Source: Persicaria tinctoria
Lineage: Eukaryota > Streptophyta > Magnoliopsida > Caryophyllales > Polygonaceae
DNA length: 64,000 nt
Assembly (NCBI GenBank): GCA_037127255.1
Contig: JBANSL010000007.1
Coordinates: 61,365,038-61,429,037 of the forward strand
Direction of reading: 5' to 3'
The notes beneath the pieces are model-generated. The model did no database searches. It saw only the letters and a list, made by a program, of their open reading frames with translations, and was not told the DNA's origin. The translations under genes were made by a program, and so were the position numbers. Below, one piece after another: positions 20,627 through 34,336 of the stretch. How positions within the stretch are numbered: position 1 is the stretch's first letter; each line of letters opens with the position of its first letter.

Positions 20627-21017
20627 AGGGTTTGGTATTCCTTTATAAGTGGTTTTGTATTTTATCGAAAAGATTTATAGGTAATAATCAACCCAGAATC
20701 TCCATGGAAGATGTATGGAATATTCAAGCTGAGAAAACTCCAGAGGGAAAAAATAACCTAATTGCTCAGCCCTCTAATTTGGAAATAAAAAATACTCTCT
20801 TTAGCATGGCAGAAGATAAATCCACAGGGCCAGATGGATACCCCCAGAGTTATATAAACGATATTGGGATATCATAGGCCAATCCTGTTGTAAAGCTGTG
20901 AAGGCCTTCTTCCACTCTGGCCAAATGTTATCTGAGATCAATCAAACGTTTATAGCCCTCATTCCAAAAACTGATAACCCAACATCTATAAATCATTACA
21001 GACCTATAAGCCTATGT
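20627..21017 (+). pseudogene. L1 LINE ORF2 fragment (start of reverse transcriptase)
   Basis: The plus strand reads LFSMAEDKSTGPDGYP, then after a one-base shift FHSGQMLSEINQTFIALIPK and INHYRPISLC. This is the fingers region of plant L1 reverse transcriptase. It breaks off at 21017 exactly at the TATGT duplication of the LTR element and resumes at 34337. Confidence 0.9.
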
Positions 21018-24000
21018 TGTAACGGCCCGGGATTATGATTCCCGGGTTACGTTTCGGGGGATGAAACCCATCGTTAGGATCTTACGCCCCGAGTATAGGT
21101 TGAAGGTTTGAAATTCTACTCTGACGTTTTCAAGTGGGATGTCATACCCAAAATTCGAAGGGATCGTTGGAATCTCCGGGGAAGTCCCCTGTACCTGTCA
21201 TAAGTCTAAGCGTGGAAAACCAACAGTCATGCAAATAGTAGAATCAAGGTGTAATACAAGAGGGTGTCACGGCAGAGTCGGGTCAAAACCAAATCAATAA
21301 GTGTATTTATCAAAATTTAAGGTTAGACCATTTCTTTGCAATCGCCCAAGAGAGTTCCCACGTTACAAAAGCAAGGAACAATCATGCTGCAAAACAAACC
21401 TAAAAAAATATATGCGGGGCGGTGTTAGATCGAAGCCCTACGCAATGTAATCCCAAACAAGCAGACACGTACACACGCTAGTCCTAATAAAGATGCTTCT
21501 AGATGCAAGGCGGAATATTAACACACTAGCATGGTCCTAAGATCAAGTGCATAAATTTAATAAGGCCTTAGCACCGAATACCAAGTGGTATATCCCTCTC
21601 CTACCTCCACCCCCTTCCATTAGGGCGGAGACTGGCCAGCTCGTGAATGCATTCAATCATAATCGGGTGGCACGCATGCCCAACCCGCTCCACTATAAAG
21701 CCCGCAGGCATCTCATAATATAAGGAAGTTCATGAATCGATTAACTCAGGACGGGACCCGATGAGACTAGGTCGTCCTAACCCTAGAAATGACTCTAGTC
21801 ACTTCACAGATAACGGCCGTTCTGTTTACAAAAGCAATGAGTAAACGAATGCTCAATCATGAGTGCAATTCTAGTAGGATACTACATGGCATGCTTTATT
21901 ATGAATGCAAGCACCTAGTATGCACATGGCTACAAGCACGGAGATCTCTTTCGAATCTGAGTGAGCTCATATAGGAACTCACCTGGCTATGCTGAACAGC
22001 ATAATAGAAGATCCGGCAAGTACCGCGAACAATCAAACAATATCGCCTAGATACATATGAGAACACATATATAAGTCTACATCTAACCATTCAATCACTC
22101 AAGGCACACATCATTCAATAGAATCATAACCACATTGAAATCATCATTCCATCAACTCAACTATTCATCATATCGCCACATTCCATAAGACCACGCCATT
22201 CTCAACGTTCAATTCAGCCACATTTTAATATATCTCAAAAGTTTATCATTTTCATCATAGTTCATGAGGTATAAATCAAACGATACATCATTCTAACATC
22301 TCATCATGCCTTTAGTCAACCAATCATGCCATTAGTCCACACAAGTCATGATATTAGTCAATAAATCATATCAACATGCTAGTTAGTCACCGAACAAGTC
22401 AGATTCCCAAGTTACTCCCAAAACCATTTCGAAATCCGAGTTAACTAGTTAGAAATTCCGACCTTGGGAAATGTTCATCAAATTCCTTTTTCTAAAATCC
22501 ATTTCTTATAATATTATATTTGTTTTAAATTACCATAATATTATATCTTTAAATCTTAACAATTATATTTTAAAACTCAAGTACTAATATTTAGTATTTT
22601 AAATACAATTTATTAAACACCTCCATAAAATATTTCTAAATCCTTTAAAATCCCAACCTTTCTTATTTAATAAAATCAACCCTTCTTTAAATCGCCAAAC
22701 GAACCCCTTTATTTCGTTAAACCCCAAAACCGATCCCTTTGTTTATAAAATCGAAAACCGAATACAATTTGTAGGACATGCCCAAAATTCATTTGTTTTT
22801 AAAACAAAAATCCGGCCCAATACACTACCCTTTTTTTTTAAGGAAAAAGGCCCAACAAAATTAGGCCCAAACCAACCCTCTCCCATTTCCTATTCTGAAA
22901 AAAAACGAAGCAGAGGTTTTAAAAGAAAGATGGGCCCCAGCTGAGTTGGACGCCAAGGTGGAGGCTGATGTGAGAGGTGGGACCCACGACAGTCAATCCC
23001 AAACTCCGACTTCAACTCCGACCATGACACCAGCAACACAGACACACACACAGCAGGTAAGGAGGGGAAAGGAAGGAGGAAAGGAAGAAGCTCACCGAGG
23101 GGGAGGGGGGGGATTGTCTCGCCGGGGAAGGTGCTCGGGGAGCTGCGTCCGGGCGCGTCGAGGGCGTTCCTTCAAGCGAGGAGGCCTGGGAGGGGTGTGG
23201 AAAGCTTAAAAGAGAAACCTTGGCTTGATAAGGAGGGAGAATGGAGCAGAAACGAACCTTTCCGAGGGCAAAACAAAAAACAGGGGCGCGAAGGTGGACG
23301 GTGGTGGCGCTCCGGCTACTTCTGGGCGAAGCTGGTGCCGCTCAGGGTGTCGAGGGAGCTACTGCTGGCGGTTTGAAGAAGAAGAGTGAAGGAGGAGTTG
23401 GGTGGGGAGATTAGCGTTTCTTCCTCTGCGAAACAGGGCGAGGGTGAAAGGGGAGGTTGCGGTGGTGGCGGCGTCGGTGCTCCGGTGGCCCCGGGGCTGC
23501 TCTCCGAGGAGGAGGCAGATGGGTGCTAGAGAGGCTCGGCCCTCTCGCGGAACAGGGCTCTCGGAAACTCAAAGAGGAAGAAGGGTGCTTTTGAAATTGA
23601 AATGTGAAATGGGGAGAATGGGGGTTGCAAATTTCAGACTTTTTGGAAGATGGAACGCAACATTAGTTGTCTTTGTTTGATTCAAAGTGAGTTGTGAAAA
23701 TTGGTCAATGATAAGAAGCCTTACTTTATTGAGATTTGGGTATGCTAGGGGTGAGATTTGGATAAGTTGAATAGATAAGCAAGTTGGCTCCGTGCTATTT
23801 CAAGGCATTTGTGGGTAAGGGAGGGAGGAAAAGCAATTGTGGGTGTCTCATCACTTGAGGAAATGGATTTGTGGTCTCTCTTGAATTCCAACACATAAGG
23901 TTCAAATCTTAGATTGAGATTTTTTTTTTGTTGGAAGGGTTGAGATATGCTAGAATCTTCGATCTCGAAATTAGTTATCGAAGGTTAAATTTCGCGAATC

Positions 24001-24210
24001 CCGCTTTCTAGATTAGTTAGAATTTTGAAAATTCGAGAAAAGATGTTACCATATCAAGTTAGTTTTCAAAATTTTATTTTAGGCCGGAAATCTGTTCCAT
24101 GAGTTTTAAAAAAAATCTGATTTAATGAGTTTTCCTTCAAATTCCGACTTTAAATTCATTTTTAATTTCCTTTTTCCAAAAATCAGGATTTTCAAATCCG
24201 AGCCTTTTCA
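21018..24210 (+). repeat. 5' LTR of family C (3193 bp)
   Basis: Its length matches the solo LTR of the same family at 46863-56148 (about 3185 bases after removing the nested element). A GC-rich block at about 22930-23560, following CCCAACAAAATTAGGCCC, is the likely promoter/leader. The small open frames in it are not shared in sequence by the more diverged solo LTR, so they are not called as genes. Confidence 0.85.
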
Positions 24211-27200
24211 TCATCTACCTCTAAAAACAAGTCTCGTCCCCGAGAATAAAACCAAAACAAGGTAGGGGATGAAGTTGGAAGTAGGTGAGTCCAAGGACCA
24301 TTCCATTGATCCCGTAAGTGCCTCATAAGTACCCCTATGAGATCCTCACATCATCGTCGTCATGATCATAATATCCCCAATAGGTCGTAGCGAGAGTGTG
24401 ATATGGGCCCTTACCACATCCTTACCCCGACTTCTTGGTTGTATCATAACTCGAAAACATTACAGCGTCTCCACTAGGTCTTAGCAAGCAGTCTATAAGG
24501 ACCCCTATAAAATGCCTGTATCCACTTCGTGGGGCGTCATAATGCAAGCTCGGTCAGAAAATTTCAAAAAAATGGGGTTCCTTAGTTTGAAAATGATTAG
24601 TATCAAAATCATTGAAGTTCTCGATCGCGTTCAATTTCCCAAAATCTAAGTTATTTCTTTTTAAATACCATTCAAAATCCACCTCTAAGAGCTAATCCCA
24701 TATTTCCTCCCTAGGTTCCAAGTTAGAATCAAATTTCATCAATTCGGTTCTAGCATCCTAGCAATTCCAATTTACAGCATCATATAACATGTCACAATCG
24801 TATAACATAACAATCGTATCACGCATTCATAACAGGTCACACTCACATCAACGATAGTCATATACCATAACAGATCTAGCATAACATCGTACATAGTAGA
24901 ATCCATCTTATTATACCACACAAGTTGCACATTATATTAGTCAGATAAGCACATCATACTTACGCTAACTACCAAGCATCATCACGTCAGGGGCAGACAA
25001 GTACTTCAGCAACTAGCATTTCATCAAGTTCAGGGAATATCTATTGTTAGTACTAACAGTTCACTATCGTCTATGGCACTTAATCAGGGAATTAACATCG
25101 TCTATAACATAGAATCTGCACAACACTCGGTCTCAAGTAACGCATAACACTAGATCACATCCCTAAGAGATCCTGTCTATAACTACCAACCATAGCAGAA
25201 CACGACCACTACTCATCATCGCTCGCATCAAGATCAACCTCACCTAGGTCTACCAACTCAAATTAGATACTAGTTCTAGATAACATTGCATTAAGCTTAG
25301 CATACAATCTCTCTAGCCGCATAATTATCCGCGATTCAAGGCCCACATCTCTAACCAATTACTAGGTATCCCACTCTTACGTCATCAAGCCATCTAAGGA
25401 TCAATTTGCTTCAATATCACAATCTCAAGTCCTAATCTTCCACTCAACCATCGAAATCTATACCTAAGAGCTCACGATCGATCTAGACGCTTCTTAACAA
25501 TCTCGCTGACTCTTCCTGGGCTCTCAAGACTCCACCTGACCAGCATCTCCCATAGAGACATCTCGAATCACCTTGCTAACATGATCATACTTCCCGCATC
25601 ACTAACCACTCTTACTAACCATCCACCTCTAAGAACCCAACTCATATTGACCATCTCACGCTTGTTACCCTCGAATAACTCTAACGCAGAAACCCATCTA
25701 GTACTACTCTCAACCACGAATCACCAAGACCCTCATTGTCAGCGCTTATCCTCAAAGATCAACCACTGATTCTACCTACTCATTCCATTCCGAAACTCAT
25801 GAACCCGTAACCGCTCATGACTCCTTAAGCTGACTTACTCTAGATCATCTCCCCAGCATATTCCCACATTTCCTCATTTCCGCACATTCCCAAATTGCCT
25901 CAGATTACGCCCACTCGAACCTCAAAATCTATACCGCTTAAGCCCTTATATACCGATCATCGGTTCCACAGAATTACTATGACCTCCACATCTGAATGGC
26001 CCAAGTGCCACAACCTCGCCAGACCTTCTAAAATCCCTTATCTTCTAGCTCTCCCAATCTCTTCCTCTTTGCCTAGTTCCCAAATTCCATGCTCAGAATC
26101 TCTCTATTCAACCTTAAGCCCACAGTCTTACTAGAACCTCAACAACACCTTTGCCTAGCTACCAGCCTTTCCTCGAAGATTCACTCTAACTCCTCAAATA
26201 CCTTGATAACAATTTTCATGAATCAGTTTCGATTTCTTCCCTATGCTAAAATCCTCCAACAAAACATCTAGAAATCTTTCACTCATGACTTCACCAAGCA
26301 TTACCAATCCTATCTAACAACCCCAAATGCTCATCACACGTACAGTCCTGACATGAAGAATCTAATCCCCAAGATCGATGATTTCCCAATTCAAGCAACC
26401 CTATACTACTCATCCTTAGCACTTCATCAACCTCATCCTTTACCAAAACCGCTCTCAATCCCACACTTGCAACCTAGTCTTGAATTCTATGATTCCTTAG
26501 ACATTCCTAAATTGCTCATCAATAGTGCTGCCCACAATCCGCTCCTAGATTACCTAGACATTCTCCCCTGGGCACACTAACTTGATCCACTCCTAGCTCA
26601 CTCATCCACCTCTAGAACTACACTACCTGCATACGCTATCGCCTTACTCTACCTCTATTGAAGACCTTTCCCTCGGAATCTCACCATACTAACTCCACCC
26701 CTCACCTAAGACCTACTTCGAAGCTCAACTATACTCGCTGACTACTATCTCCGACAAATCCCAACTCATTCGACTCTACTCTTGCTGACGCATCTTTCCT
26801 GCACCCCATCTCACACAACCACTGACCCAATCCGAAGACCTCAATCCACCTGCTACTTTCCGACCTGTCTCACCGAAGAATCTCAAGACTCAAGCTCAAG
26901 AGGAAAACACCACCACCTATATAACCCCTAACCGATTTACTAGCAAGTCAATACACTTAAGCATAAAGGCACATCATCACAAACACAAGTTAGTCAGGCA
27001 ATCATTTACTTCCAGCTCAACTTATTAGTCATCACACATCAATCTAGTTAGTTCCAAGCCTATCGCACGACATCGATTCCAATTCGCATAGGAGAGATCA
27101 CAATTCGGATGAAGAACGTCATTCCTTGAGTCATCTAGGAGGATTACGTCTGCAACCGCCATCTTCGAAAGGCGTCCTTCCTTTGGTGACATCGATCCTA

Positions 27201-29125
27201 GGGTCCATGGGTCGTGGGCCCACCACACTTCCATTGCGCCACTCTGGTGCCATTCGATCGCTCGTTTTCTCTTCTATGTCGACGTCCATCAAGGGGATCG
27301 CGATGGGTTAGAAGTCACGGAGATAGGGGAGGGGAAGGGAGAACAAAACGACTTTCTTAAGAATTCAGACACAAACCAGGACTAGAGATGATGAGACTCA
27401 AGACAAGACACAGACCCGAGAGTTACAACAATGCCCTTAGGGTATTCTATAAGGTTACAGGTGCACATGGCAATCACAAAATATCTCAATCATATCATTC
27501 CACACTATCATGTACCTATTAAAAGGAATAACGTCCTATGCATCCGTAACATTTCACATAATCAACTTTACATGCACACGGGACAGGCTAAAACTTATCA
27601 TCTCATGCACTAATCATGCTTGACATATTAATATCTTGTATGCACAAACCGACAATAGACATATGCAGCATAAGTTATATATGACATAGCGAGCATTATA
27701 GGATATCACATGTATGATTCATTACTCACTTAGTGTAAACATAAGTAGGTCAAAATAATGTGGGTTCCAAGTAAGCATGTTAAGATGCACTCTAATAATC
27801 GTGTCAAGGGGTATGGTTAAGTCATTTGGGCATAACAACTATCACATCCAATACAACCATGTACGTGTAGTGTGACAAGTATGGCACATAGAAGCATGAT
27901 GGTCCATAATTAGGAGATGTATATCCTACATGATACTACCAACACTCATTAAGAAAATACATAGTCAATGAGGTTCAATTTGATTAACTTAACATGCTCA
28001 GAAATTTATTTCTCATGGCACTCATACAAAGAGGGTTGACCACACTATCATGGACCTAATTCAAGGGACAGTAACAATGATGGAAATTCATAGATTCGAC
28101 ACATATATATTCATTCATAAGTGCAATCATGCAAGTTATCAGACAAGTCATGCTGAAATATACCAACACACCATGTCATACAATCACAAGAGGGGGGCCC
28201 ACTATTATAACCAAACAGAATTCTCTAAGGGCAATCATTGACTCATCACCCTATTTCCCCGTGGGACGCCAGTATGACTCGCTCGGTATGACACAAGAAC
28301 ATTCACACTGTTTCTGAGAGGAGAGGGTAGAATTTGTGTTTAGAATATCGTGGTAAGAAGACACGGTTGACCGGTATAAAAATCTAGAAGGATAACTCTA
28401 TAAGACAAATCACTTCTAACTCGGAATTGTGTCATTGATCACCCTCCCTAAAATACTCTTGAATTTCCTATATCCGACACACCTCCAGAAGTAGCAAGTT
28501 GACCGACCCAAATTTTCCCGTGGAAGACACCAACCTCGGGTACGAGACTCGATAGAAACATAGATGGTGGGATATCAAGCAGGACTCGAAACAGGGAGAG
28601 CGGAAGCTCCTGGACCTTAGCTAACATGCCTAAATGTTTTGGTGGGGCGGTCGACGGAGTCAAAATCATCAAGAGTTTGAATTATGGAAGAACTATTATG
28701 ACAAGACAAGAATTCCAATGACATAAGAACATGGTATTCTCCCGCTATCCCGTTTGCACAGTTATTCAATACATGATTCAAGTCAAGGCATACTGATTGG
28801 TTATCTATCCTAAGCACAATAGCACTCAGCATGGAAGCAATCAACGAGATTAATATGATCCCCTTCGAGGAGGATCGCCCTCGGGCCCGATTGGATATAA
28901 TGCACACAATCACAAGGACGATCTATACCGTCCTACGAGGGACGGCCGACCGGAGGGGCAAATACCTCACGACCTCCTAACCCATGTCACTCCAACCTTC
29001 GGGTTCCTTGGAGTCTTCAAGTCCACCTGGAAAAGAACAGGCTATATTTTGCCTACCTGTTTCCAACTATATCCAGTAGGGATGTTCTAGCGCCTTTACT
29101 ACCCCTTCGGGCCCGATTGGATATA
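24211..29125. other. Non-coding interior of the family C element
   Basis: No protein of any retroelement is readable in six frames. About 25200-26900 is strikingly C-rich and G-poor on the plus strand. A 23-base sequence starting TCGGGCCCGATTGG occurs at 28881 and 29107, the latter ending at the point where the truncated 3' LTR begins. No canonical tRNA primer site was recognised after 24210. Confidence 0.7.
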
Positions 29126-30769
29126 ATGCTTTATTATGAATGCAAGCACCTAGTATGCACATGGCTACAAGCAGGGAGATCTCTTTCGAATCTGAGTGAG
29201 CTCATATAGGAACTCACCTGGCTATGCTGAATCTGAGTGAGCTCATATAGGAACTCACCTGGCTATGTTGAACAGCATAATAGAAGATCCGGCAAGTAGC
29301 GCGAACAATCAAAAATATCGCCTAGATACATATGAGAACACATATATAAGTCTACATCTAACCATTCAATCACTCAAGGCACACAACATTCAATAGAATC
29401 ATAACCACATTGAAATCATCATTCCATCAACTCAACTATTCATCATATCGCCACATTCCATAAGACCACGCCATTCTCAACGTTCAATTCAGCCACATTT
29501 TAATATATCTCAAAAGTTTATCATTTTCATCATAGTTCATGAGGTATAAATCAAACGATACATCATTATAACATCTCATCATGCCTTTAGTCAACCAATC
29601 ATGCCATTAGTCCACACAAGTCATGATATTAGTCAATAAATCATATCAACATGCTAGTTAGTCACCGAACAAGTCAGATTCCCAAGTTACTCCCAAAACC
29701 ATTTCGAAATCTGAGTTAACTAGTTAGAAATTCCGACCTTGGGAAATGTTCGTCAAATTCCTTTTTTTAAAATCCAAGTCTCATAATATTATATTTGTTT
29801 TAACTTACCATAATATTATATCTTTAAATCTTAACAATTATATTTTAAAACTCAAGTACTAATATTTAATAGGCGAAACTAATTAAAATAACCCGACCTT
29901 TAAGGATGTGTTAAAAATATATCTCCACCTTTCAAATGTAAGATAAATATCCCGACCTATAAGGATATGTTAAAAATATATCTCTATCTTTCAAATGTAA
30001 GATAAATATATCAACCTTTATAAGTGATATTCAAATAATATATAAAATAATTCTCTACCAAAAAAAACTAACATGGCATACATATGTGGCAAACTAAATT
30101 AATAAAAAAAAATTTTAAAAAAATATATAAAAAATTAATAGAAGGGTTTAAGAAAACAAGTTTTTTCATTTATTATTTTAAAAAAAAAATTCAAGACACT
30201 TTACTAATATTTCAATTTTCCATATTATTCTTCTTTGTTCAATTGTCCCATTTTTTTTACATAATTTATTTACTAAAATTCTAACTATTCTTCTTTCTAT
30301 TTTAAATTTTCATCAAAAATGCGAAATTAGTTAAATGCTCCATTATACGAATATGGGTGTTATCCCTCAAATATAAAAATAATCTAAATAAAATATTAAA
30401 CACTTGTAAATATATCATTTTTTATATATATTTATATTTTATTAATTTATTTCTTTCCCTTGATAAAAAAAAAAGAAAAGAAAAGTGGTTTAATAAAACA
30501 AGGTCGAGATATTATTTTACAAAATTTTTTTGTACAAATGTATGCATGTCCTGTTAGCTTTTTTTTGTACAAATTTTTTTGAGATATTATTTTGACATCA
30601 CCTATAAAGGTCGAGATATTTATATTACATTTGAAAGGTTGAGATATATTTTTAATAGAGAAAATTTGGTAGAAAATCACCTTTTAATGTTCTAATTAAG
30701 TAATTAACACCTCTTGAAAATTTATAAGCCGGTTTAACATCCCCTAAATTTTTTTTAGCCCTGTAGCAT

Positions 30770-31290
30770 CTGCTCTCTCTGTCTCTTCATGGCTCTTCTG
30801 AAATTGCTTCGGGGTCGGTGCAAGGACGGGAGGGAGTCTGCGAGGCTTCGTCGGTGGGGGCTGGGTGTCGGATCGGCGGGATTTGGGCTCGGGATGGCCG
30901 GAATTGGTGGCCAAGGAGGGCGGACGGGAGGGAGTTTGCGAGTTCGTCGGTGGGGGCTGGGTGTCGGATCGGCGGGATTTGGGCTCGGGATGGCCGGAAT
31001 TGGTGGCCAAGGAGGGCGGATCTGGCGAGGGAGCGCCGGATCTGGTGTGGAGGCGCCTGATCCGAGCCGAGGACGAGCGAGGCGGTGCAAGCGAGTCCGG
31101 ATCTGAGCGAGGGAAGGAGGCGGCGACGAGCGAGCGGGGGAGCGAGGGAGGGAACGAGCGGCGGAGCGTCCGGAGCGAGCGAGGTCGATCGGCCGGAGCG
31201 AGGGTTCCAGGAGCGGCGGCCGGAGCGAGGATCGACGAGCGGCGGCCGACGCGCGCAGGAGCTGTCGAGGAGCGTCCGGAGGTTGAAGAA
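30770..31290. other. GC-rich block with a 95-bp direct repeat, possibly captured host DNA
   Basis: Two near-identical copies (about 30850-30927 and 30945-31022) contain GGGATTTGGGCTCGGGATGG. Both strands have long open frames because stops are rare in GC-rich repeats. No protein family is recognised. Confidence 0.4.
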
Positions 31291-31379
31291 GGAGTTTTTA
31301 CAAAATTACAAAAATTAACCCAAAATAGCAATTTTTTTAAAATTACAAAAATTAACCCATAAATATGAAAAAGTTGCAT

Positions 31380-32400
31380 TATATTAAAGAAAAAATTGCA
31401 TTACATTAAAGAAAAAATATTGCATTACATTGAAAAAGTTGCATTACATTAAAGAAAAAATTGTCATCAAAACGTTACCTTGAAAAAATATGGCATCACG
31501 AAAACATTAAATTGGAAAAATATGGCATCACGAAAAAAAAATATCATCAAAAAATTGATATCAAAAAAGTGTCATCAGTAGGCAACGGTAAAAAAAAATG
31601 GCATCAATGGTCATTGTGGCATCACAGTAAACAAAAAAATATCAGCAAGATTTGAAAAAAGTGGCATTAAAAAAGTGTCATCAATCCATTTTATTATAAA
31701 ATCAAACGATTTGATTAAAAAAATATCATCAAATAATTACATTAGAAAAATGGCATCAAAACACTGCTTTGAAAAAGTTGCATCATACTCCATCCGTTCC
31801 ATAATACATGTCCCTTTGCATTTAGACACGCTTTTCAATGAGTGGAAAACTCTATAAAATATTATTATTATTTTTAATTTTTTTATATAATATGATACTT
31901 ATTAGTAATAAGTATCAAATTATATAAAAAAATCAATTAAAAAAATAATATTTGATAGATTTTTTCGCCCATTAAAAAACGTGCCGAAAAACAAAAGGAC
32001 ATGTATTATGGAACGGAGGGAGTAGTAAATAAAAAAATATCATCTAAACATTACCTTGAAAAAATATGGCACCACGAAATCAGTACCTTGAAAAAAAATA
32101 TGGCATCAAACGATTTGATTAAAAAAAGTAAGATAAAATAATTAAATTAGGAAAATGGTATCAAAACACTAATTTGAAAAACTTGCATCACATTAAAAGA
32201 AAAAAATGTCATCAAAATACCACTTTGAAAGAATATGGCATCATGGTAAAAAAACATATCATCAAAACATTGACATAAAAAAGTGTCATCAAATTTTGAA
32301 AAAAGTGACATCACATAACATCAAAAACGCTACTTTAAAAAGTGGCATCACTATGAAAAATGGCATCAAAAAGTGGCATCAATTGGTTATAAAAAAAAAA
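31380..32400. repeat. Degenerate GGCATCA-type tandem repeats
   Basis: Imperfect units of about 25-35 bases, each with TGGCATCA or TGTCATCA followed by A-rich sequence, run through the right half of the nested element. They are interrupted by the Stowaway MITE. Confidence 0.7.
31788..32022. mobile_element. Stowaway (Tc1/mariner) MITE, 235 bp
   Basis: Ends CTCCATCCGTTCC and GGAACGGAGGGAG are inverted repeats flanked by TA (31786-31787 and 32023-32024). The interior is palindromic around ATACTTATTAGTAATAAGTAT. It belongs to the same subfamily and has the same length as the copy at 46084. Confidence 0.95.
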
Positions 32401-34336
32401 TTTAAAAAAAAAAACCGAAAAAGTCAACGATCAACGTTGACCAGTCAACGGTCAACGTTGACCAATTGGGAATGATGCTAGCCTACCTAATAAAATTAAT
32501 TTGAGTGCTAATTATTTAATTAATGGTTCAAAATAATCTATTTAGTAAAAACACCCTTTTTAATACCCCTTTAAAGATCAGGATATTTATCTTACACTTG
32601 AAAGGTTGGGATATATTTTTAACACACCCTTAAAGATCGGGTTAATATTTTAAATACTATTTATTAAACACCTCCATAAAATATTTCTAAATCCTTTCTA
32701 ATCCCAACCTTTCTCATTTAATAAAATTAACCCTTCTTTAAATCACCAAACCAACCCCTTTATTTTGTTAAACCCCAAAACCGATCCCTTTGTTAATAAA
32801 ATCGAAAACCGAATACAATTTGTAGGACATGCCCAAAATTCATTTGTTTTTAAAACAAAAATCCGGCCCAATACACTACCCTTTTGTTTTGAAGGAAAAA
32901 GGCGCAACAAAATTAGGCCCAAACCAACCCTCTCCCGTTTCCAATTCTGAAAAAAAAAACGAAGCAGAGGTTTTAAAAGAAAGATGGGCCCTAGCTGAGT
33001 TGGACGCCAAGGTGGAGGCTGATGTGGGAGGTGGGACCCACGGCAGTCTTCCTCTTCTATCTGGCCATTCGGAAAACAGAGAAAGAGAGGAGCTCGCCGG
33101 CGTCAATCCCAGACTCCGACTTCAACTCCGACCATGACACCGGCAACACAGACACACACACAACAGGTAAGGAGGGGAAAGTAAGGAGGAAAGGAAGAAG
33201 CTCACCGAGGGGGGGGGGGGGGGGGATTGTCTCGCCGGGGAAGGTGCTCGGGGAGCTGCGTCCAGGCGCGTGGAGGGCGTTCCTTCAAGCGAGGAGGCCT
33301 GGGAGGGGTGTGGAAAGCTTAAAAGAGAAACCTTGGCTTGATAAGGAGTGCAAGGAGTGAGAATGGGGCGGAAACGAACCTTTTCGAGGGCGAAACGGAA
33401 AACAGGGGCGCGAAGGTGGACAGTGGCGGCGCTCCGGCTACTTCTGGGCGGAGCTGGTGCCGCTCGGGGCGTCGAGGGAGCTACTGCTGGCGGTTTGAAG
33501 AAGAAGAGTGAAGGAGGAGGTGGGTGGGGAGATTAGCGTTTCTTCCTCGGCGAAACAGGGCGAGGGTGAAAGGGGAGGCTGCGGTGGTGGCCGCGTCGGT
33601 GCTCCGGTGGCCCCAGGGCTGCTCGCCGAGGAGGAGGAAGATGGGTGCTAGAGAGGCTCGGCCGTCTCGCGGAACAGGGCTCTCGGCAACTCAAAGAGGG
33701 AGAAGGGTGCTTTTGAAATTGAAATGTAAAATGGGGAGAATGGGGGTTGCAAATTTCAGACTTTTTGGAAGATGGAATGCAACATCAGCTGTCTTTGTTT
33801 GATTCAAAGGGAGTTGTGAAAATTCATCAAAGATAAGAAGCCTTATTTTATTGAGATTTGGGTATGCTAGGGGTGAGATTTGGATAAGTTGAATAGGTAA
33901 GCAAGTTGACTCCATGCTATTTCAAGGCATGTGTGGGTAAGGGAGGGAGGAAAAGAAATTGTGGGTGTCTCATCACTTGAGGAAATGGATTTGTGGTCTC
34001 TCTTGAATTCCAACACATAAGGTAAATCTTAGATTGAGATCTTTTTTTTGGTTGGAAGAGGTGAGATATGCTAGAATCTTCGATCTCGAAATTAGTTATC
34101 GAAGGTTAAATTTCAGGAATCCCGCTTTCCATATTAGTTAAAATTTTGAAAATTCGAGAAAAGATGTTACCATATCAAGTTAGTTTTCAAAATTTTATTT
34201 TAGGCCGGAAATCCGTTCCATGAGTTTTAAAAAAAATCTGATTTAATGAGTTTTCCTTCAAATTCCGGCTTTAAATTCATTTTTAATTTCCTTTTTCCAA
34301 AAATCAGGATTTACAAATCCGAGCATTTACATATGT

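Larger units (their letters stand above)
29872..32646. mobile_element. AT-rich inverted-repeat element with GC-rich core (possible Pack-MULE)
   Basis: The left end (from about 29885) and the right end, reversed, share about 70 bases including TTAAAAATATATC and CCTTTCAA..TAAGATAAATATC. The left end is iterated two to three times, with a further inverted copy at 30600-30660. The core 30770-31290 is very GC-rich. Exact termini and TSD are not resolved because the two edges differ, so the superfamily is unproven. No transposase is present. Confidence 0.65.
21018..34331 (+). mobile_element. 13.3-kb non-coding LTR retrotransposon (family C, LARD-like)
   Basis: It is flanked by TATGT (21013-21017 and 34332-34336) and begins TGTAACGGCCCGGGATTATG, like Tekay-type LTRs; it ends CATTTACA. 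The 5' LTR is 21018-24210. The 3' LTR (29126-34331) lacks the first 873 bases and contains a nested element. The 4.9-kb interior has no gag or pol. It splits one LINE in two, which gives independent proof of its limits. Orientation is taken from the TG-start LTR end and is not confirmed by a primer site. Confidence 0.9.
29126..34331 (+). repeat. Truncated 3' LTR of family C with nested insertion
   Basis: It matches the 5' LTR from 21891 onward. About 42 bases at 29200-29241 are tandemly duplicated (CTGAGTGAGCTCATATAGGA). The match stops near 29870 and resumes near 32645, which delimits the nested element. Confidence 0.9.

Noticed and set aside
22946..23680. Small GC-rich open frames in the family C 5' LTR, repeated at 33022-33802
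   Set aside because: They are the two LTRs of one element; the frames differ between copies by frameshifts and are not kept in the more distant solo LTR (54850-55800).
30744..31379. 211-codon minus-strand frame
   Set aside because: Low-complexity Pro/Ser/Arg sequence read from a GC-rich duplicated block; the opposite strand is equally open and no domain is recognised.
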